64,000 nt of DNA, from assembly GCA_937877565.1 (NCBI GenBank), contig CALFJB010000108.1, positions 11,535-75,534 on the forward strand, given 5' to 3'. Source of the DNA: an uncultured Selenomonadales bacterium. GTDB lineage: Bacteria > Bacillota > Negativicutes > Selenomonadales > Selenomonadaceae. Below are positions 1-9,506 of the stretch, in pieces; the first letter of the stretch is position 1; each line of letters begins with the position of its first letter. Below the pieces are notes generated by a model. That model saw only the letters and a list, made by a program, of their open reading frames with translations. It had not been told where the DNA came from and made no database searches. A program made the translations under genes and the position numbers.

Positions 1-355
1 GTTCATAAAAAATTTTATAAGCGTCTTCAAAGTCCAAATCGCCCAATGGCGCAATAAATTTTCCTGTCGGTCCCATTGAACCGGCAACTTTTACATTTCC
101 TGCAGACTTCGCAATTTTTACAGCCGCAAAATTTAATTCTTTGGCGCGGCTTGCAATTCCGTAATGCTCCAATTTTAAACTGCTTGCGCCGAAAGTATTT
201 GTTTCAATAATCGTTGCTCCTGCGTCAATGTAAGCGCGATGAATTTTTTTCACAATTTCAGGGCTTTCAACGTTCATCAATTCTGGACACGCGCCCGCCT
301 TCAATCCGCCTTGTTGCAACATTGTACCCATTGCACCGTCAAATATTTCTATCAT
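1..355 (-). CDS. metH: Methionine synthase (MetH), N-terminal homocysteine-binding part, cut by window edge
   Basis: The minus strand opens with ATG at 355 behind an AGGAGAG site and stays open to base 1, so about 118 N-terminal residues are visible. They read MIEIFDGAMGTMLQQ, then GATIIETNTFGAS and GSMGPTGKF, the signature of the homocysteine S-methyltransferase barrel at the N-terminus of cobalamin-dependent methionine synthase. This domain binds zinc-homocysteine and accepts a methyl group to form methionine; its zinc cysteines lie beyond the window. A stand-alone homocysteine methyltransferase or a MetH split into separate polypeptides, as in many Firmicutes, cannot be excluded because the C-terminal domains are off the edge. 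A possible promoter is TTGTCG (minus strand, 403-408) with TTAAAA 17 bases on. Confidence 0.85.
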   Translation of the reverse strand, partial: MIEIFDGAMGTMLQQGGLKAGACPELMNVESPEIVKKIHRAYIDAGATIIETNTFGASSLKLEHYGIASRAKELNFAAVKIAKSAGNVKVAGSMGPTGKFIAPLGDLDFEDAYKIFYE

Positions 356-418
356 TAAAATCTCTCCTCTTCACAGAAATTTTAACATACTACACAAGCC
401 GCCGACAAATTTAATTTA

Positions 419-447
419 TTGCACTCGCGCAGATTTTATTTTATAAT
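419..447 (+). promoter_or_regulatory. Sigma-70 type promoter of the HAD phosphatase gene
   Basis: TTGCAC at 419-424 and TATAAT at 442-447 are separated by 17 bases. The gene start is at 476 with AGGTG as ribosome binding site. Seen directly; activity is inferred. Confidence 0.7.
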
Positions 448-475
448 CTGTAAAAAATTTTGGCAGGTGTTTTAA

Positions 476-1555
476 ATGAAGTTGAAAAAATTGGCGGCTA
501 TGGTTTTAGCAGGGATGATTTCTATTGGAAGTTTTGGAGCAAGTCAAGCGGCGACACGCGCGGAAGTTGCCGCAATTAATGTTGAAACTGCAAGCGATTT
601 TCAATATTGGAATGACGACTCACCGACGAAACAAAAAATTATTGAATTTGTAGAGGCGGCGACAAATCCTTATAGTCCAAATTTTATTCCTGAAGAAGAC
701 AGAATCGCTACTTTTGATATGGACGGCACTTTTTACTGTGAAACTGCGCCGCTTTATTTTCAAGAAACAATGTTTTTCTACCGCGTGCTTGAGGATAAAA
801 ATTATCAGGCTCCCAAAAAAATTGTAAAATTCGCCGAAAAAATTAAGCCGAAAGTTTACAACAAAACAGGTATGACTCCCTCTGAAAATAAAATTTTAAT
901 TCAACAACTTACAAAGGCTTATGAAGGTATGACGCCGGAAGAATACCGCGCCTACGTCAGAAATTTTATGAATACGAATGAAACGGGCTTGACGAATTTG
1001 AAACGCGGCGAGGCTTTTTATCTTCCAATGGTTGAAATAATTTCCTACCTTAGCAACAACGGCTTTGCAGTTTACATTAATTCGGCTTGCGGAATTGACA
1101 CGACCCGCGAATTAGTCGGCGATATTCTGCCAATTCGTCAAGACAGAATCATAGCATCTGACTTTGTTTACACTACAACCAAAATGGGCAAAGATAAAGC
1201 TGCAAGCCATTTTTACGACCGCTACAAAGAAAAAATAATTATTTCCGGCAACGAAATTAAAGAAAACGCACAGACCGTCAAGGCGTTTTCTATTCTCAAT
1301 CACATTGGCAAGAAACCTGTTTTGGCGTTCGGAAATACTATGGGCGATTCCGGAATGTTTGAATACACCTTGCAAAATAACAAATACAACTGCGCGGCGT
1401 TTTGCGTACTCTGCGACGATACCGAACGCGAACTTGGCAACATTTCAAAGGCTAACAAAATGAAAGCTACTGCAGACAAACGCGGCTGGAATACTATTTC
1501 AATGCGCGATGAATTTAAAACTATTTACGGCGATAATGTGAAAGTTGCAAAATAA
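476..1555 (+). CDS. Secreted HAD-superfamily phosphatase
   Basis: This 359-residue protein begins with a signal peptide: KK, a hydrophobic stretch, then a probable cleavage after SQAA near residue 26. It is therefore exported across the inner membrane. The HAD nucleophile motif FDMDGT is at residues 80-85 (Asp81 nucleophile, Asp83 general acid), and the C-terminal metal motif appears as GNTMGDSGM near residue 285. The middle is a helical cap. Proteins of this type are annotated as haloacid dehalogenase-like or phosphoserine phosphatase-like hydrolases, and the extracytoplasmic location suggests scavenging of phosphate from small phosphomonoesters; the substrate cannot be read from sequence. 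It is monocistronic, with its own promoter and a shared terminator downstream. Confidence 0.8.
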   Translation: MKLKKLAAMVLAGMISIGSFGASQAATRAEVAAINVETASDFQYWNDDSPTKQKIIEFVEAATNPYSPNFIPEEDRIATFDMDGTFYCETAPLYFQETMFFYRVLEDKNYQAPKKIVKFAEKIKPKVYNKTGMTPSENKILIQQLTKAYEGMTPEEYRAYVRNFMNTNETGLTNLKRGEAFYLPMVEIISYLSNNGFAVYINSACGIDTTRELVGDILPIRQDRIIASDFVYTTTKMGKDKAASHFYDRYKEKIIISGNEIKENAQTVKAFSILNHIGKKPVLAFGNTMGDSGMFEYTLQNNKYNCAAFCVLCDDTERELGNISKANKMKATADKRGWNTISMRDEFKTIYGDNVKVAK

Positions 1556-1581
1556 TTTGTTTCAATAAAAATTCAAAAATT

Positions 1582-1615
1582 AAAAAGCCGCTACTTTCGA
1601 CGGCTTATTTTTTTG
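1582..1615. terminator. Bidirectional rho-independent terminator
   Basis: AAGCCG (1585-1590) pairs with CGGCTT (1601-1606). A-rich and T-rich runs lie on either side, so it can end both the phosphatase gene and the convergent histidine kinase gene. Confidence 0.8.
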
Positions 1616-1620
1616 CAATT

Positions 1621-3492
1621 TTATTCGTCAGTAATTTTTTCAGATAATAATTTTTCAAGCGTTCGATAAATTTCATCAGGATCAATCGGCTTGTTTAAAT
1701 GTGCGTTTAAGCCGCTTTGTAAAGAGCGTTGCACGTCTTCATCAAAGGCGTTGGCAGTCAGGGCGATAATTGGAACGGTTTTAGAATCTGCGCGATTTAA
1801 GGCGCGGATATTTTGAGTTGCCTCAAGCCCGTTCATAATCGGCATTTGCATATCCATTAAAATTGCGGCGTAGTAACCGACGGGCGATTTTTCAAACATT
1901 TCAACGGCGATTTTTCCATTTTCGGCGTTGTCAACTTCCATACCGCGCATTTTTAAAATTTCGTTCATAATTTCAGCATTTATTATCATATCTTCAGCCA
2001 ACAAAATTTTTTTGCCGCTTAAATCGATTTGAACAGTTGGTGAATTATTTTCCGGCATATCAGATTTAACGGCGGGCGCGTCGTGTTTTGCAGTTGCTTG
2101 ATTCAGCGTAATTGTAACTGAAAAAGTTGTGCCGACGCCCTTTTCACTTTCAACTTTAATATCGCCGTTCATCATATCGACAAAACCTTTTGTAATTGCC
2201 ATACCTAATCCGGTACTGCCATATTTATTTTCAGCTGATGAATTTTCTTGACTGAATGACTCAAAAATTTTTGGCAGAAATTCCTTGCTCATTCCAACGC
2301 CTGTATCAATTATCTTGAAAATTAAAACGGACTTAGAATCAAATTTGCCGGTTTCTTCAATTTGCAATGTAACGTTGCCACCTTCAGGGGTAAACTTTAC
2401 CGCGTTGCCCAAAATATTTATCAGCACTTGCCGCAATTTTAGCGCGTCGCCAATATAAAAATCATTCGGCTTGCCTAAAACTTTGAAATTATAATTTAAG
2501 CCCTTGTCTTTGCATTGACTGCCGATAATTGTATTGACTTGCTCCAACATTTCGGCAAAATTAAATTCTTCGCTTTTCAAAACTAACTTGCCGCTTTCAA
2601 TTCGGCTTACGTCCAAAATGTCATTGATAATGCTCAATAAATGTTTTGCAGAGGCGTCAATTTTTTTGAGTTGCTCGCGGGTAGTACTCGGCAAATTTGG
2701 ATTTTCAAGTGCAATGTGATCTAATCCAATAATTGCATTCATAGGCGTTCTAATTTCGTGCGACATATTCGACAAAAAAGCAGTTTTAGCTTTGCTTGCA
2801 ACCTGCGCCGCCTCCAATGCTTGAGTTAAATCATGCGTTATATCTTTTACACGTTGGCGAAGTTGTTTTGTAACGACTACAACTAAAACTACACAAAGTA
2901 ACAGAGAAATCGTCATACAAACGGCGATTGAGTACATTTGCTTTTCAATTTGTTCATCGTACCATTTGGCGTCAAAGTCTACTGCAACAATTCCTGCCAC
3001 TTTTCCGGCTGAATCAAAGACGGGACAATAAGCACTGTAAAAACGCCCCCACGCATCAGAATAAGGTTCATCATCAACGGCGGCTGTACCTTTGGAGGCT
3101 TTATAAAGTGCGTCAGTGTAAACTATTGGAGAGCCAAATTCGCCGGGGTCTTCAATCGTTGGATCAACAGAAAATGCAAATTCTTTTTCGCCAACAATTT
3201 GGATACAGTAAATATATTTCAGCTCAATATTTTCTTGAAAAAAAGCTAGCGTGTCATTTATTTTTTGATAGGCGGGAGTTCCTTTATCTTCGGCTTTCAG
3301 AGACTTCAAGGCGTCGCCGTCCAACATATCAGCTGAAGTGTTGACAATGTCAAGCATACGATTTTGAATCAGTATTTTCATTGCGTCTTTGGATTGTGTA
3401 CTCAAAACGAATCCAAGCACGGCATTAACCGCCAACATAAAAACTGCCACGATTATTATAGAGACGTTGTTATTTGTCGAAATTGTTTTCAA
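1621..3492 (-). CDS. Membrane hybrid sensor histidine kinase with receiver domain
   Basis: Two membrane helices (about residues 14-34 and 190-211 counted from the upstream GTG) enclose an extracytoplasmic sensor of roughly 155 residues, probably a Cache/PAS-like fold. Next come a HisKA domain with SHEIRTPMN (phosphorylated His248), a HATPase domain (N box GNAVKF, DTGVGMS, STGLGM) and a C-terminal receiver with LMDMQMP (acceptor Asp550) and the switch Lys in LNKPID. It autophosphorylates and passes phosphate to its own receiver; no output domain or partner is next to it. The open frame begins with GTG at 3501, but GAGGTG overlaps that codon; TTG at 3492 lies six bases from it and is the better start (623 residues). 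The signal sensed is unknown. Confidence 0.85.
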   Translation of the reverse strand: MKTISTNNNVSIIIVAVFMLAVNAVLGFVLSTQSKDAMKILIQNRMLDIVNTSADMLDGDALKSLKAEDKGTPAYQKINDTLAFFQENIELKYIYCIQIVGEKEFAFSVDPTIEDPGEFGSPIVYTDALYKASKGTAAVDDEPYSDAWGRFYSAYCPVFDSAGKVAGIVAVDFDAKWYDEQIEKQMYSIAVCMTISLLLCVVLVVVVTKQLRQRVKDITHDLTQALEAAQVASKAKTAFLSNMSHEIRTPMNAIIGLDHIALENPNLPSTTREQLKKIDASAKHLLSIINDILDVSRIESGKLVLKSEEFNFAEMLEQVNTIIGSQCKDKGLNYNFKVLGKPNDFYIGDALKLRQVLINILGNAVKFTPEGGNVTLQIEETGKFDSKSVLIFKIIDTGVGMSKEFLPKIFESFSQENSSAENKYGSTGLGMAITKGFVDMMNGDIKVESEKGVGTTFSVTITLNQATAKHDAPAVKSDMPENNSPTVQIDLSGKKILLAEDMIINAEIMNEILKMRGMEVDNAENGKIAVEMFEKSPVGYYAAILMDMQMPIMNGLEATQNIRALNRADSKTVPIIALTANAFDEDVQRSLQSGLNAHLNKPIDPDEIYRTLEKLLSEKITDE

Positions 3493-3630
3493 GGTTATCA
3501 CCTCAAAATTTTCTGCCGAATATCCAAATTTTCATTATTGTAACACACAGAGAAAATCGCCGCCACATTAAATTTATAGACATTACGGCGACTTTGAATT
3601 ATAATTTGTGAAAAATTTGGAGTTGGTATT

Positions 3631-3802
3631 TTGAAAATCTATCTTGATAACCGCCATTACAAAAACCAAAATCAAGCGAAATTTGACTACACCGAATGGC
3701 GCAAAAAATTTTTTTGATGACGTTGACGCCAAAGAATTTAATGAAAGTGCGGCAAATTACGTAAAATTAAATCCGTTTAAGCCGCAAAAAAAAGCAAATT
3801 GA
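3631..3802 (+). pseudogene. Small frameshifted ORF of unknown function
   Basis: A TTG start behind ggagttgg opens a frame reading LKIYLDNRHYKNQ and ending at TGA in a run of six A and seven T (3703-3715). Removing one T gives a continuous 56-residue reading to the TGA at 3800, ending KLNPFKPQKKAN. The protein-like composition across the break suggests a small gene with a recent one-base insertion, slippage at the homopolymer, or a sequencing error. No function is recognised. It lies just upstream of mutL in the same direction. Confidence 0.4.
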
Positions 3803-3828
3803 AATATAATTTGGAAGGAGTTTAAAGC

Positions 3829-5838
3829 GTGGGAATTGTTCGGCTGTTAGATACAAACACGATAAATAAAATTGCTGCCGGTGAAGTTGTGGAGCGTCCC
3901 GCCTCTTGCGTCAAGGAGCTTGTAGAAAACGCCATTGACGCGGGCGCAAGTCATATCGAAGTAGAAATTTTGAACGGCGGAAAAACTTTAATACGCGTAA
4001 CTGACGACGGCGGCGGTATGTCTAAGGAAGATTCACTTTTGGCAATTCGTCGCCACGCTACAAGCAAACTTTCTGACGTTAGGGACTTGCTGAATATTTC
4101 TACGCTCGGTTTTCGTGGTGAGGCTGTACCGACAATCGCCGCAGTTTCAAGATTTACTCTGCAAACTCGTCAAAAAAATTCTGAACTTGGTACAAAGTTG
4201 AAAATTGAAGGCGGCAAACTCATTGACAGCCACGAAATTGGTTGCAAAATTGGTACAACGGTTATTGTTGAGGATTTATTTTTTAATACACCTGCGCGAC
4301 TGAAATTTTTGAAGGCAACTTCAACCGAAGCCGCAAAAATTCACGAATATATTACAAAGCTTGCACTTAGCCGCCCGAAAATTTCTTTTAAGTTTATAAA
4401 TAACAATCGCCCCGCACTTTCCACGCCCGGCAATGGTAATCTTTTGGACGTGCTGACAGGAATTTACGGCACTGAAATTTCAAGTTCGCTAATCGAAGTA
4501 AATTTTGACGTTGAAGATTTTCATTTGAGCGGCTACATTGGCAAGCCAAACTTTTTGAAAAATTACCGCACGTGGCAAACTTTCATAATTAACGGGCGAA
4601 TCGTCAACAACCGAACAATTTCAAAGGCGTTGGAAGAATCTTACCGCGCTTTAATTCCTAAAAGCGGTTTTCCTTTGGCAGTTTTAAAAATCGCCGTGCC
4701 GCAAAATTCCATTGATGTAAATGTTCATCCGCAGAAAACCGAATTGAAATTTGAAGACGATAATAAAATTTTTAAATTGATATATCGCGCAGTCCGTGAG
4801 GCAGTTTCCGAGAAAAAAGAAAACGCCGAACACGATTTAACAGAAATTGCAACTGCGCCGGAAATTCCGCAATATGAGCCGCTTAACCTTGATGAATATT
4901 TCGGCAAGCCTGCTGATAAGAAAAATTTCAGCGTCGAAAATGCGCGGCAAACTTTAAAATCACACGAAGAAATTTTTAATACAAATCTCAATGAAGATAC
5001 TGAAAATTTATCAGCTGAAAAAATTACAAATTCAAACATTGAAAATTTATCAGCTGAAAAAATTGAGAGTTCAAACTTAGACGAAAATATTTCAGATAAA
5101 AATTTAACTGCTGAAAAAGTTGCTGATTCAAATACCAAAGAAAATATTTCCGTTGAAAATCCTGCTGAAACTTTAGATAAAATTAAATCTGTCGAAAAAA
5201 TTTCTAAAACTACAACGCCGCCGAAAGTTGAAAAAAATTCCTTGAAACTTCAACCTATTGGGCAAGTGAATTTGTGTTACATTGTCGCTCAAAGTGATTC
5301 AGATTTGTACATAATTGACCAACACGCCGCGCACGAACGAATTTTATTTGACAGGCTGTGCAGTTACGCTGATAAAATTCCCGCGCAAGGGCTTTTAATT
5401 CACAGAATTTTAAAATTCGACGAACAAGAAAGTTTGCTGATTGAAAATAATTTGGAGCTTTTTCAAAATTTGGGCTTTACACTGGAGCCAAGCGGCGTGA
5501 ATGAATTTCGGCTTATTGAAGTGCCTGTTGATGCCGCTGATGCTGATCCTGAAATTATGTTACGTGAAATTATTTCAAGTTTGCCGGAAATTGATAACGA
5601 TTCAGATATTGACGAAACGCGCCGCGCAGATATTGCCCGCAACATTCGCCAACTAGTTTTGGCTACGACTGCTTGCAAGGCGGCAATTAAAGCCGGGCAA
5701 GAATTAAATATTCAGCAGATGAAATTTTTGTTAAACGATTTAAGCAAGACGCCCAATCCTCACACTTGCCCGCACGGTCGCCCAACTATCATTAAATTTT
5801 CTGATAAAGACTTGGCGAAAATGTTTCACAGGACTTAA
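3829..5838 (+). CDS. mutL: DNA mismatch repair protein MutL
   Basis: At 669 residues it has the usual MutL length. The GHL ATPase N-terminus shows NKIAAGEVVERP, ELVENAIDAGA, DDGGGM and LGFRGEA. The C-terminal dimerisation and endonuclease domain carries the metal motif DQHAAHER (about residue 496), ACKAAIKAG and the terminal CPHGRPT, so this is the nicking type of MutL found in bacteria without MutH. Between them (about residues 365-475) lies a hydrophilic linker built from imperfect copies of NLSAEKI and related units. The start is GTG with an AGGAG site. It acts with MutS, which is not in the window, to nick the strand carrying a replication error. Confidence 0.95.
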   Translation: MGIVRLLDTNTINKIAAGEVVERPASCVKELVENAIDAGASHIEVEILNGGKTLIRVTDDGGGMSKEDSLLAIRRHATSKLSDVRDLLNISTLGFRGEAVPTIAAVSRFTLQTRQKNSELGTKLKIEGGKLIDSHEIGCKIGTTVIVEDLFFNTPARLKFLKATSTEAAKIHEYITKLALSRPKISFKFINNNRPALSTPGNGNLLDVLTGIYGTEISSSLIEVNFDVEDFHLSGYIGKPNFLKNYRTWQTFIINGRIVNNRTISKALEESYRALIPKSGFPLAVLKIAVPQNSIDVNVHPQKTELKFEDDNKIFKLIYRAVREAVSEKKENAEHDLTEIATAPEIPQYEPLNLDEYFGKPADKKNFSVENARQTLKSHEEIFNTNLNEDTENLSAEKITNSNIENLSAEKIESSNLDENISDKNLTAEKVADSNTKENISVENPAETLDKIKSVEKISKTTTPPKVEKNSLKLQPIGQVNLCYIVAQSDSDLYIIDQHAAHERILFDRLCSYADKIPAQGLLIHRILKFDEQESLLIENNLELFQNLGFTLEPSGVNEFRLIEVPVDAADADPEIMLREIISSLPEIDNDSDIDETRRADIARNIRQLVLATTACKAAIKAGQELNIQQMKFLLNDLSKTPNPHTCPHGRPTIIKFSDKDLAKMFHRT

Positions 5839-5853
5839 AATGGAGGCAACAAA

Positions 5854-6072
5854 ATGAACGAATACAAAGTTGATTTATTTTGGGACGACGAGGCTAACGT
5901 TTGGGTTGCAACTTGCGATGAAATTCCGCTTGCACTGGAGGACGGCTCATTGGACAAACTGATTTACCGCGTAAAACTTGCCGCGCCGGAACTCATTGAA
6001 CTTAACAATTTGCCAAAATATGAATCGCTTGTAATGAATTTAAATCAACGTGAAAAAATGGTATATGCGTAA
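5854..6072 (+). CDS. DUF1902 / HicB-like antitoxin
   Basis: The 72-residue protein has the pattern YKVDLFWDDEANVWVATCDEIP, the half-HicB fold annotated as DUF1902, and is followed directly by a HicA-type toxin. Its TAA stop overlaps the toxin ATG by one base (TAATG), giving translational coupling. A strong ribosome site (atggaggcaac) precedes it. In this type II family the HicB-like protein binds and neutralises HicA and usually represses the operon. No separate DNA-binding domain is visible, so autoregulation is uncertain. Confidence 0.75.
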   Translation: MNEYKVDLFWDDEANVWVATCDEIPLALEDGSLDKLIYRVKLAAPELIELNNLPKYESLVMNLNQREKMVYA

Positions 6073-6266
6073 TGGCGGAGTATGAAAAGAAAGTACGCGA
6101 AATTTTAATGCAAAACGGCTGTTATTTTTTGCGCCACGGTAAAGGCGACCACGATATTTGGCGCAATCCAATAACAAACAAAAATTTTCCTGTAGATACA
6201 AAAATTAAATCCCGTCATACAGCCAACGCCATTATGAAACAAAGCGGTATAAATTTTCATTTTTAA
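6072..6266 (+). CDS. hicA: HicA-type mRNA interferase toxin
   Basis: This 64-residue protein matches the HicA double-stranded RNA-binding-like fold: CYFLRHGKGDHDIW has the expected catalytic His region, and KSRHTANAIMKQSGI is the usual C-terminal helix. HicA toxins cleave mRNA and tmRNA. It forms a toxin-antitoxin pair with the upstream DUF1902 gene; the order is antitoxin first. The assignment rests on fold pattern and context. Confidence 0.75.
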   Translation: MAEYEKKVREILMQNGCYFLRHGKGDHDIWRNPITNKNFPVDTKIKSRHTANAIMKQSGINFHF

Positions 6267-6284
6267 TATTTGAGGAGTTGAAAA

Positions 6285-9200
6285 ATGCTTGAAATAATAA
6301 TTGGTCGCGCAGGTACGGGCAAAACTTTTTACTGCCTTGACAAGATGAAAAAAATTTTAGCAACTTCGCCGCTTGCTACTCAAATTTTTTATCTGTTGCC
6401 GGCTTATCAAACGTACCGCGCAGAATTGGAGCTTGCCAACATTACCGGCGGCGCAGTCAATGCCAGAATGTGCAGTTTTCAACGTTTCGCCAATCAAATT
6501 TTAGATGAGGCGGGCGGCTCAATCGTTCCGCGTATTTCTGAAATTGGCGGACGTCTTTTACTGCGAAAAATTTTACTCAATCGTGCCAAAGATTTACTTT
6601 ACTACGAACGCGCCGCCAAACAACGCGGATTTGTAGAAATTTTGGCGAAAGAAATTCAAGACCTGCGGACTTATTCGGTTGATGCTGAAAAACTTTTTGA
6701 AACGGCTGAAACTATCGACGACGACGAACTTAAAAATAAAATTCACGACTTGGCAATTTTGTACGAAGACTTCAGAAATTCTTTGGCTGATCAACAGAAT
6801 GACGACAGCGATTTAATTGAACACGCCGCCGAACTGATAAAAAATTCTACCGCAATTCGACGAGCCGAAATTTTTATTGACGGCTTTATATTTTTCGATC
6901 CTCAACAAAGAAAAATTCTGCGCGAAATTTTCAAGTACGCCAAAAATGTTTATATCGTTTTGCCGATGGATACGAAAATTGACAGCCGCGAAAATGTTAA
7001 GGACGTGGGAATTTTTAACCGCGCCTTTCGCACTTTCCAAATTATTAACCAAATTGCTGAAGAAGTCGAAGTTGAAATTAAAATTATTCGTTGCAACGCG
7101 CCAAAACGTTTTGAAGTTCCCGCGCTGAATTTTCTGGAGCAAAATTTTTTCAGCCGCGTACAGAAAACTTTTAACGCCAATACAGACGATTTAAAATTTG
7201 TCGAGGCAGTCAACAAACGCGCCGAAGTTGAAGCCGTCGCGCAGGATATTTTGGCACTTCACAAAAAAAATTATCGTTTCAGCGAAATTGGAATTATCGC
7301 CCGTGACGAAACTTACAGCGATTTAATCAAGCCGATTTTTGAAATTCACAATATCCCGTTTTTCATTGACAGGAAACGCGCCGCCGCTCATCATCCCCTT
7401 GCTGAAATGATTCGTTCGGCGTTGGAAATTTTGCGCGGTTGGCGGGCTGAATCAATTTTCCGTTGCCTTCGTACAGGATTTTTTAACATTTTGCAGGAAG
7501 ATATTGACTTGCTGGAAAATTACGTTTTAGAGTTTGGACTGCGCGGCGAAAAAGTTTGGACGGCTGAAACTAACTGGAATTGGTATCGCCACAGTTTGGA
7601 CAGCGATAAAATTTCTGAAAGTGAAACTGCTCGCCTTGAAAAAGTTGATACAATTCGCCGCGCCGCAGTTGAGCCGCTGATAAAATTTTCTGCTGCCGTC
7701 AAGAAAAAAAATTCTGCGAAAAATTTAACCGCCGCACTTTATGAGTTAATCGAAGACTTGAAAACCTACGAAAAATTAACCGAATGGGCAACACTTGAAG
7801 AATCGCGCGGCAATTTGGCAATGGCGCGGGAACATTTGAAAATTTGGGACGATATAATTTCACTGTTCGACCAAGTTGCAGAATCGCTTGACGAAAATAA
7901 AATTACAGCTAAAGAATTTGAATCAATCATAAATGAAGGGCTTGACGCCCTGCAAATGTCGTTAATTCCGCCCGGCGTCGATGAAGTTACAATTTCTGAC
8001 TTCGACCAAAATTCTTTGCAAAATTCACGGGCGATTTATATTTTGGGATTCAGCTCAAGCAATTTTCCAAAAAAGGCGGCTGAAAAAAATTTGTTATCAG
8101 ACGCGGACAGGTTACATTTGAATGATATTGGCGTGGAAATTCCAAAAGGCGGCAGCGATGCAATGTTAGCCGAAAAATTTTTGATTTATCGCGGCTTGAC
8201 AGAGGCGAAAAATTATCTGTACATTTCGTACCCTTTGGCAGATTCTGAAGGCAATGCAATGAACGCCGCGCCGCTTTTCGACAGGTTCAAAAAAATTTTC
8301 CCGCAAATTAAAATTAACTTCATTCAGCTTGACATTTTGCAAAGTCTCGGCAGTGAAATTGATTTTGTTGCAAGCGAAAAAACTTTATCGCCCCAATCAG
8401 CCGAAAAACTTTACGCGCCTAATAAAAAATTGCGCGGCTCTGTCACAAATGTTGAAAGTTTTAACAGTTGCCCGTTTCAATATTTTGCAAAATACGGCTT
8501 GAAACTTAACGAACGCCGCGAATACAAAGTTAAGCCGCCTGACATTGGAACAATTTTGCACAGCGTTATGAGTCAATTCGGCGAACGTTTGAAAAAGGAA
8601 AATCGCCGCTGGTCTTCAGTTGACGATACCGAACTTGAAAAAATTGTTACTGAAATTATCGACAACACCACGCCGAATTTGAACAATAAAATTTTGCTAA
8701 GTACAAACGCGCTAAAACATCAACGCGACAGAATTAAAAAAGTTGCAATTTTTTCACTGCAACGGTTGATAAAATTTGACGCAGTAAGTAAATTTCATCC
8801 CAATTTTTTTGAAGAAACTTTTGACTCCAAAAATCAGGCGTTGATTTATGACATTCAAGGCGTTAAAATGGAGTTGACGGGAACGATTGACCGCGTGGAC
8901 TTCAACGAAGACGGCAAATATTTTCTGATAATCGACTACAAGACCGGCGCGGCGTACCTCAACTTGAATGAAATTCACGCGGGAATAAACATTCAGCTTT
9001 TAACTTATCTGATGGTTGCAAAAAATTTGGAAATTGTCGGCGGACGCGCCCCCGCAGGTATGATGTATTATTTTTTGAAATATCCCGTTAAAACCGTTGA
9101 AAGTGCAAATTTGGCGGCGGGCGAAGTCGATAAGGCATTAAAATTTTCCGGCTGGACGCTTGACGATACAGAAATTATCAAAGAAATTGACGGCTCTGAT

Positions 9201-9506
9201 AATTTAGATTTTTTAAATGTGCGCTTGAAAAGTAACGGCGAACTTTACAGCACTTCCAAGCAAAATGTAAAATCTGCTGAAATTTTTGAACTGCTAACAA
9301 AATTTGCTGAAGTGAAAATTCAAGAAACCGGCGAAAAAATTTTAACCGGCGATATTGAAGTTAAGCCCGTCAAAACTCAAACCGGCGACGCTTGCAAATA
9401 TTGCGTTTACGGCGAACTTTGCGGCTTTAAATCTGACAAATTTTTTAACGTCGAAAATCTTGACGATAATAAAATTTTGGAACAAATTAAGGAGGAACTC
9501 AAATGA
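6285..9506 (+). CDS. addB: ATP-dependent helicase/nuclease subunit B (AddB)
   Basis: At 1073 residues this has AddB size. It begins with a Walker A motif GRAGTGKT (residues 7-14), has a degenerate UvrD-like body, and ends with a RecB-type PD-(D/E)XK nuclease (LIIDYKTG near 884). The four iron-sulfur cysteines are placed as in AddB: SCPFQYF near 728 and CKYCVYGELC near 1035-1045. AddAB processes double-strand breaks to Chi for recombination and degrades foreign linear DNA. The partner addA, normally adjacent, is not found downstream; a coiled-coil gene overlaps its end by four bases instead. Confidence 0.9.
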   Translation: MLEIIIGRAGTGKTFYCLDKMKKILATSPLATQIFYLLPAYQTYRAELELANITGGAVNARMCSFQRFANQILDEAGGSIVPRISEIGGRLLLRKILLNRAKDLLYYERAAKQRGFVEILAKEIQDLRTYSVDAEKLFETAETIDDDELKNKIHDLAILYEDFRNSLADQQNDDSDLIEHAAELIKNSTAIRRAEIFIDGFIFFDPQQRKILREIFKYAKNVYIVLPMDTKIDSRENVKDVGIFNRAFRTFQIINQIAEEVEVEIKIIRCNAPKRFEVPALNFLEQNFFSRVQKTFNANTDDLKFVEAVNKRAEVEAVAQDILALHKKNYRFSEIGIIARDETYSDLIKPIFEIHNIPFFIDRKRAAAHHPLAEMIRSALEILRGWRAESIFRCLRTGFFNILQEDIDLLENYVLEFGLRGEKVWTAETNWNWYRHSLDSDKISESETARLEKVDTIRRAAVEPLIKFSAAVKKKNSAKNLTAALYELIEDLKTYEKLTEWATLEESRGNLAMAREHLKIWDDIISLFDQVAESLDENKITAKEFESIINEGLDALQMSLIPPGVDEVTISDFDQNSLQNSRAIYILGFSSSNFPKKAAEKNLLSDADRLHLNDIGVEIPKGGSDAMLAEKFLIYRGLTEAKNYLYISYPLADSEGNAMNAAPLFDRFKKIFPQIKINFIQLDILQSLGSEIDFVASEKTLSPQSAEKLYAPNKKLRGSVTNVESFNSCPFQYFAKYGLKLNERREYKVKPPDIGTILHSVMSQFGERLKKENRRWSSVDDTELEKIVTEIIDNTTPNLNNKILLSTNALKHQRDRIKKVAIFSLQRLIKFDAVSKFHPNFFEETFDSKNQALIYDIQGVKMELTGTIDRVDFNEDGKYFLIIDYKTGAAYLNLNEIHAGINIQLLTYLMVAKNLEIVGGRAPAGMMYYFLKYPVKTVESANLAAGEVDKALKFSGWTLDDTEIIKEIDGSDNLDFLNVRLKSNGELYSTSKQNVKSAEIFELLTKFAEVKIQETGEKILTGDIEVKPVKTQTGDACKYCVYGELCGFKSDKFFNVENLDDNKILEQIKEELK

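Noticed and set aside
214..414. 66-residue plus-strand ORF
   Set aside because: It is antisense to the metH start and has no ribosome site.
1..475. S-box or cobalamin riboswitch before metH
   Set aside because: The 120 bases between the divergent starts at 355 and 476 are too short and show no conserved riboswitch core.
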